Assembly: GCA_900556875.1 (NCBI GenBank)
Contig: USQQ01000005.1
Coordinates: 50,670 to 114,669, forward strand
Direction of reading: 5' to 3'
DNA from: an uncultured Collinsella sp.
GTDB taxonomy: Bacteria; Actinomycetota; Coriobacteriia; Coriobacteriales; Coriobacteriaceae
Length of the DNA: 64,000 bases
In this document: positions 43,675-51,582 of the stretch, one piece after another
Layout of the letters: each line of letters begins with the position of its first letter
Numbering within the stretch: the stretch's first letter is position 1
The notes under the pieces: generated by a model
Databases searched by the model: none
The model's input: only the letters and a program-made list of their open reading frames with translations
Told to the model about the DNA's origin: nothing
Translations under genes and position numbers: made by a program

Positions 43675-44973
43675 CTATGCCCGCAGCGCTCCAATGGGGA
43701 ACACGTAGACATCGTGCTCGGCATCGTAACGGCAGAAGGGCGAGGTTGCGGTGATGACGGCGCAGAACTCCGGCTGGGGGTTGCGCGCTGCAGGGTTCAG
43801 AGCGACCTTGCGGCGCAGACGCTCGATGTTGCGGATTCCGTCGCTTACCTTGGATTCGCCGAGCTTGATTTCTATCGCCGCCCAGCGGCCATCGTTCAGC
43901 TCGATGATGGCGTCAACCTCGAGCCCGTCGGAGTCGCCGTAGTAGTGGAGCGAGCCTGGGTGCGAGCCGGGCAGGCATGTGGTGTAGACGCTTAGATCAT
44001 GAATGCACAGAGACTCAAAAAGCAGGCCAAATGTTTGGCCGTCTGCAAGGAGCCTCTCGGGGTTCATTCCGAGTGCGGCAGCGGGAATGGAGGGGTCGAC
44101 GAAATAACGTTTTGGCTTGGTACGCAGGCGAGACTTGGCGCGGACGGGCGCATCCCAGCCGGGCAGATTTACGATCGCATACATGCTCTCCAACATGTCG
44201 AGGTAAAACGCCACGGTTGAAGTTGCCGGCTGGGCATCGCTGTCGCCCAACGAGGCGTCTGCCGCAATGGTGTTGAGCGTGGCAGATGTCGCAACGTTGC
44301 GCGCGAGCGAGGACACGATGTGTCGCGCCGTAGACCCCACGCCACCTTTTTGCGGAACGCTGACTTCGTACATGGCGTCGAGATACTGGTTAACGACCTC
44401 TGCGGCCATCTGGGGGCTCGCCCCGACAAGCGCCGGCCATCCCCCGCAACAAATTGCGTCGGCCAGCATCGAGAGCGAACCTGTATAGGCGGAAGGTTCG
44501 AATGATCCATCGAATAGGTTTTTCAGCGAAACGGACCCCGTCGAAAGTCCGCGTTCCCAAAGCGTCATGGTGCTCATGTCGAGACGCGCTATGCGACCGG
44601 CGCCGCTGTGGGTGACAGAATTCTTAGCCGGCGTTGACGATCCAGTGAGGATAAAGAGGCCCTTCTCGCCGCCGGATGCATCTACGGCGCGGCGCGTGGC
44701 ATCCCATGTTGCGGGGGTCTCCTGCCATTCGTCGATGACGTGCGGCTTATTGCCCTGAAGGGCGAGCGAAGGATCGGCTTCGACTAGCGACTTTACGTTT
44801 GGGTCGTCAAGATGGATGACACTCTCGCCGAATGCAAGCGCTGTCCATGATTTGCCACACCATTTGGTGCCCCGAATCTCGACAGCCCCAAATATCTGGA
44901 GCAGAGTTTGCAACCGTTCGTCCAAAAGGCGAGGACGGTAGGATTTGGGCTGCTCCGAACCATAAGAAATCAT
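43675..44973 (-). CDS. AAA_14 / DUF4143 family ATPase
   Basis: A 432-residue ATPase. Walker A is RGTKWCGKSWTAL, Walker B-like VIDEWQETPATWD, sensor FILTGSSTP; the DUF4143 half has YFVDPSIPAAALG and the nuclease-like strand EVDAIIELNDGRWAAIEIKL (D...E-x-K), which resembles a restriction-enzyme core. Members are frequent and variable in gut bacteria, and their role is unknown. The ATG at 44973 is likely, although the frame reaches 45024 into a repeat array; the ribosome site is weak. The six-palindrome array lies directly upstream and may control it. Confidence 0.87.
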   Translation of the reverse strand: MISYGSEQPKSYRPRLLDERLQTLLQIFGAVEIRGTKWCGKSWTALAFGESVIHLDDPNVKSLVEADPSLALQGNKPHVIDEWQETPATWDATRRAVDASGGEKGLFILTGSSTPAKNSVTHSGAGRIARLDMSTMTLWERGLSTGSVSLKNLFDGSFEPSAYTGSLSMLADAICCGGWPALVGASPQMAAEVVNQYLDAMYEVSVPQKGGVGSTARHIVSSLARNVATSATLNTIAADASLGDSDAQPATSTVAFYLDMLESMYAIVNLPGWDAPVRAKSRLRTKPKRYFVDPSIPAAALGMNPERLLADGQTFGLLFESLCIHDLSVYTTCLPGSHPGSLHYYGDSDGLEVDAIIELNDGRWAAIEIKLGESKVSDGIRNIERLRRKVALNPAARNPQPEFCAVITATSPFCRYDAEHDVYVFPIGALRA

Positions 44974-45001
44974 GATTAGATAAACCTCGCTACCTGGGCA
45001 T

Positions 45002-45130
45002 ACTCGATTTTCGAGGATAATCATACTCGATTTTCGAGGATTTTCGCACTCGATTTTCGAGAATTTTCACACTCGATTTTCGAGGAAATCTGGACTCGAT
45101 TTTCGAGGATTTCCGCACTCGATTTTCGAG
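45002..45130. repeat. Six palindromes at exact 23-bp spacing
   Basis: The 14-mer ACTCGATTTTCGAG starts at 45002, 45025, 45048, 45071, 45094 and 45117, with no change in any copy. Between the copies are variable 9-base spacers. Each contains CTCGA and TCGAG around TTT. The array fills the gap between the ATPase gene and the next gene, both on the minus strand. It resembles iterons or a multi-site operator; the spacers are too short for CRISPR. Confidence 0.92.
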
Positions 45131-45137
45131 CTTTGCC

Positions 45138-45836
45138 CTACAGATAAATCCCCTCGCATAGGGTCTTGTGGAACTGGGTGTGGTGGTCGCGTGCCCAGGT
45201 GAAGAGCGCCTGGTCAAAGTTGTCCTGACTGTCGGGGATGCCGTAGACGCCGGCGACTTCCACGCGCACGAACTCCAGCGCGGGCAGCTTGTTGATGGCC
45301 GTGAGCGCAAACGGCGACGTGGGCTCCTCGAACAGGTAATGGCTGCCTTGCAGCGCGCCGCAGGCGGTGCATGTGCTGGCGAGCGATACGGTCTTGGTGG
45401 TGCGCGACGTTGTGGGCTTGTAGCCGCAGCGCTCGCGCAGGTAGTCGCGGATCTCGGCCGGCACGCAGCCCAGCGCGGGGACGATGGCTATGGCGTTGGC
45501 GCTGGCAGTGTCGATCGCGATGTGGCCCGTGTCGTCCATGGCGGGCGCAGCGCTGGGCGCAGCCTTGCTGCTCGAGTTCTCGGCCGCCCGATACGGAATG
45601 CCAAAGGCCGCGACCGTCGTCTGCTCGTGGCACTTCCAGCATTCGCGCTTGCCCAGCACCAGGTAGATGTAGGGCGCGCTGGGGTCGGAGCGATCCACGC
45701 CGGGCAGCCACGCGGCAAAGGGCTCGGGGTTGACGCCATCGGGCACGTACCAGATCTTCTTGGCCCGGTCCCACTTGGCGCCCAGGGCCTTGGCTTCGTC
45801 TTTGTGCGAAAAGGGAACATCGAGCTCGGTGCGCAT
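45138..45836 (-). CDS. DUF5710-domain protein of unknown function
   Basis: A 232-residue protein. The N-terminal ~45 residues, DVPFSHKDEAKALGAKWDRA then KKIWYVPDG, match the DUF5710 domain found in DNA-handling proteins such as primases. A CxxC pair (ECWKCHEQTT) and another (STCTACGALQ) suggest metal binding. The rest is not recognised. AAAGGAG precedes the ATG at 45836. Transcription would run into the palindrome array and the ATPase gene, so the two may be linked. Confidence 0.72.
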   Translation of the reverse strand: MRTELDVPFSHKDEAKALGAKWDRAKKIWYVPDGVNPEPFAAWLPGVDRSDPSAPYIYLVLGKRECWKCHEQTTVAAFGIPYRAAENSSSKAAPSAAPAMDDTGHIAIDTASANAIAIVPALGCVPAEIRDYLRERCGYKPTTSRTTKTVSLASTCTACGALQGSHYLFEEPTSPFALTAINKLPALEFVRVEVAGVYGIPDSQDNFDQALFTWARDHHTQFHKTLCEGIYL

Positions 45837-46153
45837 GGCGGCTCCTTTGTGCGGCTTGCGGTGCATGTGCTCCAAGGATACCCCAGCGGCGAGTGTGTGG
45901 TCGCTAAACGAGCACTTCGACCGCCCGAGAAGTCGCGGAGCATTTTGGCGAGTGCGTGCCGTCAAGCAAATGGGCAAGCAAATGGTCAGCTTTTGGTCAG
46001 TTGAGCGGCAACCTTGCCAAAAGCTTGACGGATTTGCATTTAGACGTCGACGAATGAACACTTTGGTTGCGCCGCGGCAAAAAACTGCTGGTCGTTTGCC
46101 GAAAACTCGCCAGGGTCGCGAGTCGCCGCCGACGCGCGTGCTATCTTCGCGCC
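45837..46153. other. Gene-free region between divergent genes
   Basis: Promoters for both flanking genes should lie here. AAGCAAATGG occurs twice (45963-45985 area), CCGTCAAGC and GCTTGACGG form a weak inverted pair about 60 bases apart, and TTGCCGAAAACT (46096-46107) is the third copy of a window-wide 12-mer, here inside CTGGT...CCAG. No gene is seen. Confidence 0.5.
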
Positions 46154-47257
46154 ATGGGGTACTTTATCGTTTCACATAACGCTGCGCTGGCGCTCTTGGC
46201 GCACATCCCGAACCCGCGCTTTGGGGACTCGGAACCAGAGGTCGTGTCGATTGCGGGCGCCTGCGCGCTCTGTGACCAGGAGGCTCAGGAGTTTATCGAT
46301 CGCTACGACCTGGGGATTGACGTGCTGGATCTGATGGTGCCGACGCGCGCCGACCGCCGGCGGACCAAGCACGTCGCGACGCACCTGTGCACCAACGAGC
46401 TCCCGGCGGGTTCGTTTATCTCACTGGGCCACTGGATGGGCGACCTGGATGCATACGTGTGCTCTCCCGAGCTGGCGTATTTACAGGCCGCGCACGATGG
46501 CGATGCGGCGGAGGCCATCTACGCCGGCTATGCCATGACATCGGACTACCGGCTGGACAACCTTGCTCCCGGCGGGGTGACCAGCAGGGATGCGGGCATG
46601 CGCGATGGAAAGCTCACGACCAAGGAGCACATTGCGGCGTACCTTGACCGGGCGTCAAAGGTGAGAGGCGCCGCCAAGGCGAAGGCGTTGCTTCCGTACG
46701 TGGAAGAGGGCTCACGGTCTCCAAGGGAGTCGGGGCTTTGCATGTTTATGTCGCTGCCCGCGCATTACGGCGGGCTTGCGCTGGGCAAGACCGAGCTGAA
46801 CAAGAAGTACTTCATTCGCGACGGCTACAACGATGGGCGCAACCGCAAACTGCGCGTGTTGGAGCGCACGCCCGACATAACGCTTACGGCGAAAGCGGAG
46901 GTGGGCCTGGATAAAGTAAGGGCTGGCTTGCTGCCCGAGGTGCTTACCGCGCTGGTCGATTACGACAGCGACGCCATCCATGATGGAAGCGAGAAAATCC
47001 ACAAGGATGCCGAGCGCCGCAACGAGCTGCAGATGCTCAATGGGGTCGCGTACTTTACGGTGACGACTGACCAGGCGAGCGACTACGAAAAGCTCGTTCG
47101 CCTGTGCGAACGCGTCCGGCGCAAGCTGCATCGTCGCAAGCGTCCCATATTTTACAAGCCCATGACCGAGGAAGCGCGATATTTGGCACAGGCGCGCGTC
47201 GAGACAAAGCGGTTTAAGCTCTGGCAGACCGTTATTGAGGCACGTCAGCATTGGTAA
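46154..47257 (+). CDS. Putative endonuclease-domain protein (coriobacterial type)
   Basis: A 367-residue protein of a type common in Coriobacteriia. The front part (CSPELAYLQAAHDGDAAEAI, AKALLPYVEEGSRSPRESGL) is typical of that group. The end, ALVDYDSDAIHDGSEKIHKD then AERRNELQMLNGVAYFTVTT, recalls the DUF559/Vsr nuclease fold (acidic residue, DS...H, RRNE, strand), though the usual glutamate is aspartate. AbiEi-like or nuclease roles have both been proposed for relatives; I cannot choose. The ATG at 46154 has no strong ribosome site. Confidence 0.6.
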   Translation: MGYFIVSHNAALALLAHIPNPRFGDSEPEVVSIAGACALCDQEAQEFIDRYDLGIDVLDLMVPTRADRRRTKHVATHLCTNELPAGSFISLGHWMGDLDAYVCSPELAYLQAAHDGDAAEAIYAGYAMTSDYRLDNLAPGGVTSRDAGMRDGKLTTKEHIAAYLDRASKVRGAAKAKALLPYVEEGSRSPRESGLCMFMSLPAHYGGLALGKTELNKKYFIRDGYNDGRNRKLRVLERTPDITLTAKAEVGLDKVRAGLLPEVLTALVDYDSDAIHDGSEKIHKDAERRNELQMLNGVAYFTVTTDQASDYEKLVRLCERVRRKLHRRKRPIFYKPMTEEARYLAQARVETKRFKLWQTVIEARQHW

Positions 47258-47296
47258 GTGGGCCTTTGGCGGCGGAGGGGGTGCTGCCGTATTGAA

Positions 47297-47470
47297 GGTG
47301 AATGGTTTCCCGCGAAGTGAACGAGTGTTTTTGAACCCCCGAAGCATCCACACTTTTTGGCGCCAAAACCGCAGGATTCTAACGACAAAACCGCAGGAAA
47401 TGAGCCGCAAAAAGTGTCGATGCTTCGGGGGTCCGTTTTGGCTCGTTCACTTCGCGGGAAACCATTCACC
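47297..47470. repeat. 174-bp palindromic element (MITE-like)
   Basis: The two ends are perfect inverse copies over 29 bp, beginning GGTGAATGGTTTCCCGCGAA. After an unpaired 10-base stretch, 13 and then 10 more bases pair (CCCCCGAAGCATC, ACACTTTTTG). The centre holds AAAACCGCAGGA twice. A solo end lies at 25667-25692. The element sits between the nuclease-like gene and tRNA-Val; 47471-47631 is G-rich and empty. Confidence 0.85.
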
Positions 47471-47631
47471 CTCGATTTGCGGGGGTCACCCGGATATGGC
47501 TGCGAGGCCCATTCGGGCCTGATCGGGGCGCCCGCTGGGGTTGTTTGGGCGGCTTTGGGCTTGGTTGGGGTGGTTGCTGGCGTTGTCGAAGCGGTTTTGG
47601 GTGCCGCGACGCCCTCTTGGCTTGGCGGCGT

Positions 47632-47667
47632 AAAACAAAACAGCTCAGAGGTGAAGCCTCTGAGCTG
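47632..47667 (-). terminator. Terminator of tRNA-Val
   Basis: CAGCTCAGAGG (47641-47651) and CCTCTGAGCTG (47657-47667) form a perfect stem; on the minus strand TTTTGTTTT follows. Confidence 0.93.
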
Positions 47668-47675
47668 CGAACATT

Positions 47676-47750
47676 TGGTGGGCGTTAGAAGATTTGAACT
47701 TCTGACCTCTTCCGTGTCAGGGAAGCGCTCTCCCCCTGAGCTAAACGCCC
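47676..47750 (-). tRNA. tRNA-Val (GAC)
   Basis: A 75-nt cloverleaf on the minus strand including encoded CCA. Acceptor arms GGGCGTT and AACGCCC pair fully, the D arm is GCTCAGGGGGAGAGC, the anticodon stem is CTTCC/GGAAG around CTGACAC (anticodon GAC), and the T arm holds TTCAAAT. It marks the right edge of the accessory region and could be an integration site, but no att duplicate was seen. Confidence 0.96.
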
Positions 47751-47980
47751 GATCAAGGGTGCGCGAGTGCGCAGGGAATAATATAACGGAGCTCCCACCC
47801 GGTGGCAAGAACTATTTTAAAAAACTGGTGATTTGTGGCCCCATCGGAGCCCGCCGCAGCGCGAACAGCACGCGAAAAGTCCCGTTTGTACCCCCGATGA
47901 ACTGCACGTTCGCGTAAAATAACTCCATTATGGGCAAATGGTGCCCACGCAGTTTACAACGCGGCAAATGAGGGAGGGGC

Positions 47981-48865
47981 ATGTCGGACGCGCAGTCGCT
48001 GCGAAAACAGTTCAATCGCATGCTCGCCACGTTGCTGGTGGCGCTTGCTGCTGCCGGAGCTGTAACGTATGCCTGGTACATCTACAACGCCAACCGCCAT
48101 ATCACCGACGTCAAGATGGCCGCGGGCACGGGCGTGACCTTCCTTATCTCCAACGAGTACGACGGCGAGTACAAGACCAACGCCGGTCTAAGCTTTGCGG
48201 GCCTGCTCGATCCCGTCTCGACCGATAACGTGCTCAACGGCTTCCAAAAGGTAACGGGTTTTACCGGCGGAACCACCCAGGACTCGCTGTTTGCCAGCAT
48301 GTTTGGCGCGGCCGAGCATTCCGACTACTACAAAACATCCCTGTACCTGGCCACCAACTCGGCCGCGACCGACGTGTACCTGTCGGGCATCGACTTTACC
48401 GAGCAGGACCCGGCAAACCCCATCTCCACCGCCCTGCGTGTGGGACTGGTTACCTATGCTCCAGGGCAGGGTGACACCGTGACGGGCCAGTACATCTTTG
48501 AGGTCTCGGGCGAGCACAATCCCCAGGCGCGCTACAACACGCTCGACGGCAAGGATGCCGGCGAGAACGAGCAGAACCACCTGGTGCTCGACAGCACCCG
48601 CTCCGATGGCGCCACGGTCCATTTTGACCAGCTGACCAGCGCAAACTTCTGCGATTACAACGAAGACACCGGTATCGTGGGCCTCAAGGAGGCCACGACC
48701 AAGATCTGCAGCTTGCCCGCCGCTGCCAAGGGAGCCAACCGTAGCACGCCCGTGCGTGTGGATGTATACGTGTGGCTCGAAGGCTGCGACCCCGATTGCA
48801 CCAACAATCTGGCCACCACCAGCTTGCAATCGCTGGCGCTGCGCTTTGCCGGCAAGCGTTCGTAG
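47981..48865 (+). CDS. Secreted TYAWY/camelysin-like protein C
   Basis: A 294-residue protein, first of four in a tight row. The hydrophobic helix LATLLVALAAAGAVTYAWYI (residues ~12-31) ends in the TYAW motif, then YNANRHITDVKMAAGTGVTF. The end carries VYVWLEGCDPDCTNNLATTS, with two cysteines in CDPDC that could form a disulfide, then a closing strand (SLALRFAGKRS). GAGGGAGGGGC precedes the start. The next gene begins 11 nt later, so this is an operon running to the signal peptidase at least. Confidence 0.77.
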   Translation: MSDAQSLRKQFNRMLATLLVALAAAGAVTYAWYIYNANRHITDVKMAAGTGVTFLISNEYDGEYKTNAGLSFAGLLDPVSTDNVLNGFQKVTGFTGGTTQDSLFASMFGAAEHSDYYKTSLYLATNSAATDVYLSGIDFTEQDPANPISTALRVGLVTYAPGQGDTVTGQYIFEVSGEHNPQARYNTLDGKDAGENEQNHLVLDSTRSDGATVHFDQLTSANFCDYNEDTGIVGLKEATTKICSLPAAAKGANRSTPVRVDVYVWLEGCDPDCTNNLATTSLQSLALRFAGKRS

Positions 48866-48876
48866 GGGGCCGGGGC

Positions 48877-49713
48877 ATGAGTACATCGAACATCAAAGAC
48901 ATCCTGAGCTCGCGTCGTCGCATGGTTGCCGCGGCCGCATGGATGCTCGTGCTGGTGGCTGCCCTGAGCGCCGCCACCTACGCGTGGTTTAGCAACTCGC
49001 GTTACACCAACGTGACGCCTGTGGCACACACGGTAAGCGACGAGGGCTCCGACCTGCAGATTGGACTTTCGGCCAGCGGACCATGGGACACAACGGCAAC
49101 GCTTGCCGCCGCCGACAAAACGCTCTATCCCATCTCGACGGCCGATCTTTCCCGCTTTTGGCGCGGCACGTTCCAAAACGCCGCGGGCATCACAACCGAC
49201 TACGCCGACTGCACCGCGCGGCTGGACGACTATGCCCTCACTGGCACGCTGTACCTTAAGGGCAGCGATAGCGCGCTCAACGTGTACCTGTACCAGGGCC
49301 AGATGAGCGTGACGAGCGACCCGCAACTGCTAGCCGCGCTGCGCCTGGGTCTGGTCATCACGACCCAGTCGGGCACGCAAACGCATATCTTTACCTGCGA
49401 CGACCTAGGCAATACCGCAGGCGCCACCAGCAGGCGAACCACCGCGCAAGATGGCGTGGTCGTAGCGGCGGGCGCCTCGGGCTGGACCTACACCGCCGAC
49501 CCCGCGCGTGCCATAAGTGCCTACAGCATGGACGGCACCGGCGACACGCCCACGGCGCGCGCAGGCGCCACGCCCATCTGCACGCTGGCCGCCAACGAGG
49601 TGGCAAGCGTTCGCTACGTTGTGTACATGGAAGGCTGCGACGTCAATTGCATCGACGAGGCCCAGGCCCGCGATGTGGTGCTGCAGCTGGCCTTTGCCGC
49701 GGCCAAGGCATAA
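48877..49713 (+). CDS. Secreted TYAWF/camelysin-like protein D
   Basis: A 278-residue paralogue. Helix MLVLVAALSAATYAWFSNSR (residues ~22-41), then YTNVTPVAHTVSDEGSDLQI. C-terminal motif VVYMEGCDVNCIDEAQARD, again with a C-x3-C pair, then VVLQLAFAAAKA. In the middle, SALNVYLYQGQMSVTSDPQL and LRLGLVITTQSG match VYLSGID...LRVGLVTY in protein C, so the paralogy covers the full length. AGGGGGCCGGGGC precedes the ATG. Confidence 0.77.
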   Translation: MSTSNIKDILSSRRRMVAAAAWMLVLVAALSAATYAWFSNSRYTNVTPVAHTVSDEGSDLQIGLSASGPWDTTATLAAADKTLYPISTADLSRFWRGTFQNAAGITTDYADCTARLDDYALTGTLYLKGSDSALNVYLYQGQMSVTSDPQLLAALRLGLVITTQSGTQTHIFTCDDLGNTAGATSRRTTAQDGVVVAAGASGWTYTADPARAISAYSMDGTGDTPTARAGATPICTLAANEVASVRYVVYMEGCDVNCIDEAQARDVVLQLAFAAAKA

Positions 49714-49726
49714 GGGGGCGAGCGAC

Positions 49727-50713
49727 ATGGAAGATCAGAAGCGCATACCAGCAGATAACCGCAAGGCCAAAACTGCGAGCGCGGACCCCGCGGTCTCCTC
49801 CAGCGCGTCCGTCGAGCGCCAGGTCCTCGAGGGCACTGCCGCCCGCCGTCACGTCCGTCGCGCACGTGCCTACATCGCACTCGTTATGGTGGCGCTCGCC
49901 GCCACTTTGGGCGTCGCGACCTACGCCTGGTTTACCAACAACATGAAGGTCAACACCAACTCGGTGAGCGTGCACAGCGACACGTCCAAGCTGGTGCTAG
50001 AGCTGGGCGATGCCGATCACGGCAGCTGGACGCAGCAGGGCGACGTTTCCCTGACTTCCGGCGTAAATGGTGCCGTGACGCTCTACCCGGTCTCGACCTT
50101 TGACCTCAACGGTTTTGCTGCCTGCGCGCAAAACAACTCGGCCGGCGATGCCACGGCGTTTGAGCAGGCAAAAGACAACGGATCCGCGTTCTACCACGGC
50201 TGGATCGACCTGCGCCCCACCATTACCGGAACGGGAGCCAGCAAAGTAAAGGGTAAGGTCAACCTGTATCTGGCCGAATCCCTGGTCCCGCAGGGCGCCA
50301 ACGCCGAGCTGCTGCGCGCGGCCCGCGTGGGCATTAAGATCTCGAGCGGCAACCAGGTGCTTGCCGCCAACATCTTTGAGCTCGACAGCTCCGACGGCGG
50401 CCATCGCGACGAGCATCCCGCGACCGCGCCTGCGGGCCTGGCGGGCTACACCGAGGGCATGCTGCTGGGCTGGCAAAACGGTCAGCTCGCTTGCGGTGCC
50501 AACGTGACGCAGGACCCGGCCGCCTTTACGCTGGACACGAGCGAGACGGCCACACGCCCGCAAAGTACGCTTGCCACGCTGGGGCTGGGCCAGACCTATC
50601 GCCTCGACATCTATTACTACATCGAGGGCACCGACCCCGATAGCGCCGACTACCTGCATCAAGACCCGGGCACCCTGCACCTGGCCCTCTTTGCGACCTT
50701 GGACGGTGAGTAG
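49727..50713 (+). CDS. Secreted TYAWF/camelysin-like protein E
   Basis: A 328-residue paralogue with a longer, basic cytoplasmic N-terminus (residues 1-~48, rich in Arg/Lys/Ala). Helix IALVMVALAATLGVATYAWF (~50-69), then TNNMKVNTNSVSVHSDTSKL, very close in plan to protein B. Inner motif KVNLYLAESLVPQGANAELL, RAARVGIKI; C-terminal LDIYYYIEGTDPDSADYLHQ, where the cysteine is replaced by serine. It starts 13 nt after gene D. Confidence 0.77.
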   Translation: MEDQKRIPADNRKAKTASADPAVSSSASVERQVLEGTAARRHVRRARAYIALVMVALAATLGVATYAWFTNNMKVNTNSVSVHSDTSKLVLELGDADHGSWTQQGDVSLTSGVNGAVTLYPVSTFDLNGFAACAQNNSAGDATAFEQAKDNGSAFYHGWIDLRPTITGTGASKVKGKVNLYLAESLVPQGANAELLRAARVGIKISSGNQVLAANIFELDSSDGGHRDEHPATAPAGLAGYTEGMLLGWQNGQLACGANVTQDPAAFTLDTSETATRPQSTLATLGLGQTYRLDIYYYIEGTDPDSADYLHQDPGTLHLALFATLDGE

Positions 50714-50715
50714 CC

Positions 50716-51522
50716 ATGACGCGTAAGCAACCCGCCGCCAACTGCACGCCCGCCACCGGCAAGCCCGCCGGCGCGCAAGCCCCCACCGACACCGACCTGC
50801 GCCGCAAGCTCACCACCACCGTGGTGCTGGTCCTGTTTGCCCTGGTGGCGATAGCCATGGCAACCTTTGCCTGGTTTTCCATCGCCGATAGCGCCAAGAC
50901 CCGCATGCTCATGATCGACGCCAACGCCGACGGTTCGCTGCGCTTTGACCTGGACGAGCATGCCGCGTTCGACGAATACGTCCACAGCCTGGGCTTCGAC
51001 CAGATCTCGGCGCGCATCGCCAGCGAAAAGGGCGTGGACATCGACGCATCCAAGCTCAAACCCGTCACCACGAGCGACTACCAGACCTTCACCTTCGAGG
51101 ATGGCTCCACCGCCGATCCCGCCACCGGCGCCTACCTGGAGTTCACGCTGCACTTTATGAGCAGCACGGACTTGCGCGTTCGCCTGACCGGGCAGGACGG
51201 CGACGGCGGCGTGTCCGGCACGCGGTTTAGCTCCGACACGCAGGGCATGGCCAGCGCCATGCGCATGAGCTTTACCGCCGATGGCCACACCTGGGTCTAC
51301 AACCCCAACGGAGGCGGGGGCTCGTCTGGTTCGGCCACCGTCTTTGGGCTCGACTCGGATACGGCGAGCGCGGCCAGCGACATGTTCGACCTAATAAAAG
51401 ATACGGACAAGCCGGTAACCGTTCGCATATGGCTCGAGGGAACGGACCCAAATTGCACTAATATGCTAAAGGGAGCTAACTATTCGGTTTCGATGCGCTT
51501 TGAGGGCATCGAAGAACAGTAG
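50716..51522 (+). CDS. Secreted TFAWF/camelysin-like protein F
   Basis: A 268-residue paralogue starting 2 nt after gene E. Helix VVLVLFALVAIAMATFAWFS (~36-55), then IADSAKTRMLMIDANADGSL, without the Asn/Thr-rich start seen in the others. C-terminal motif VTVRIWLEGTDPNCTNMLKG, then YSVSMRFEGIEEQ. A glycine-rich loop (NPNGGGGSSGSATVFG) lies at ~190-205. The next gene is the first SipW-like peptidase, 60 nt on. Confidence 0.77.
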   Translation: MTRKQPAANCTPATGKPAGAQAPTDTDLRRKLTTTVVLVLFALVAIAMATFAWFSIADSAKTRMLMIDANADGSLRFDLDEHAAFDEYVHSLGFDQISARIASEKGVDIDASKLKPVTTSDYQTFTFEDGSTADPATGAYLEFTLHFMSSTDLRVRLTGQDGDGGVSGTRFSSDTQGMASAMRMSFTADGHTWVYNPNGGGGSSGSATVFGLDSDTASAASDMFDLIKDTDKPVTVRIWLEGTDPNCTNMLKGANYSVSMRFEGIEEQ

Positions 51523-51582
51523 ATATGCACAGCGGCCACCGGGCCGCGCACGACCTAGACAGACACGGTAGTAAGGGACATC

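Noticed and set aside
45002..45130. CRISPR array
   Set aside because: Repeats are 14 bp and spacers 9 bp, far below CRISPR sizes, and no cas genes are present.
33331..47750. Prophage or integrative element ending at tRNA-Val
   Set aside because: No integrase, capsid, tail, relaxase or second copy of the tRNA end was seen; the region is better described as an accessory hot spot.
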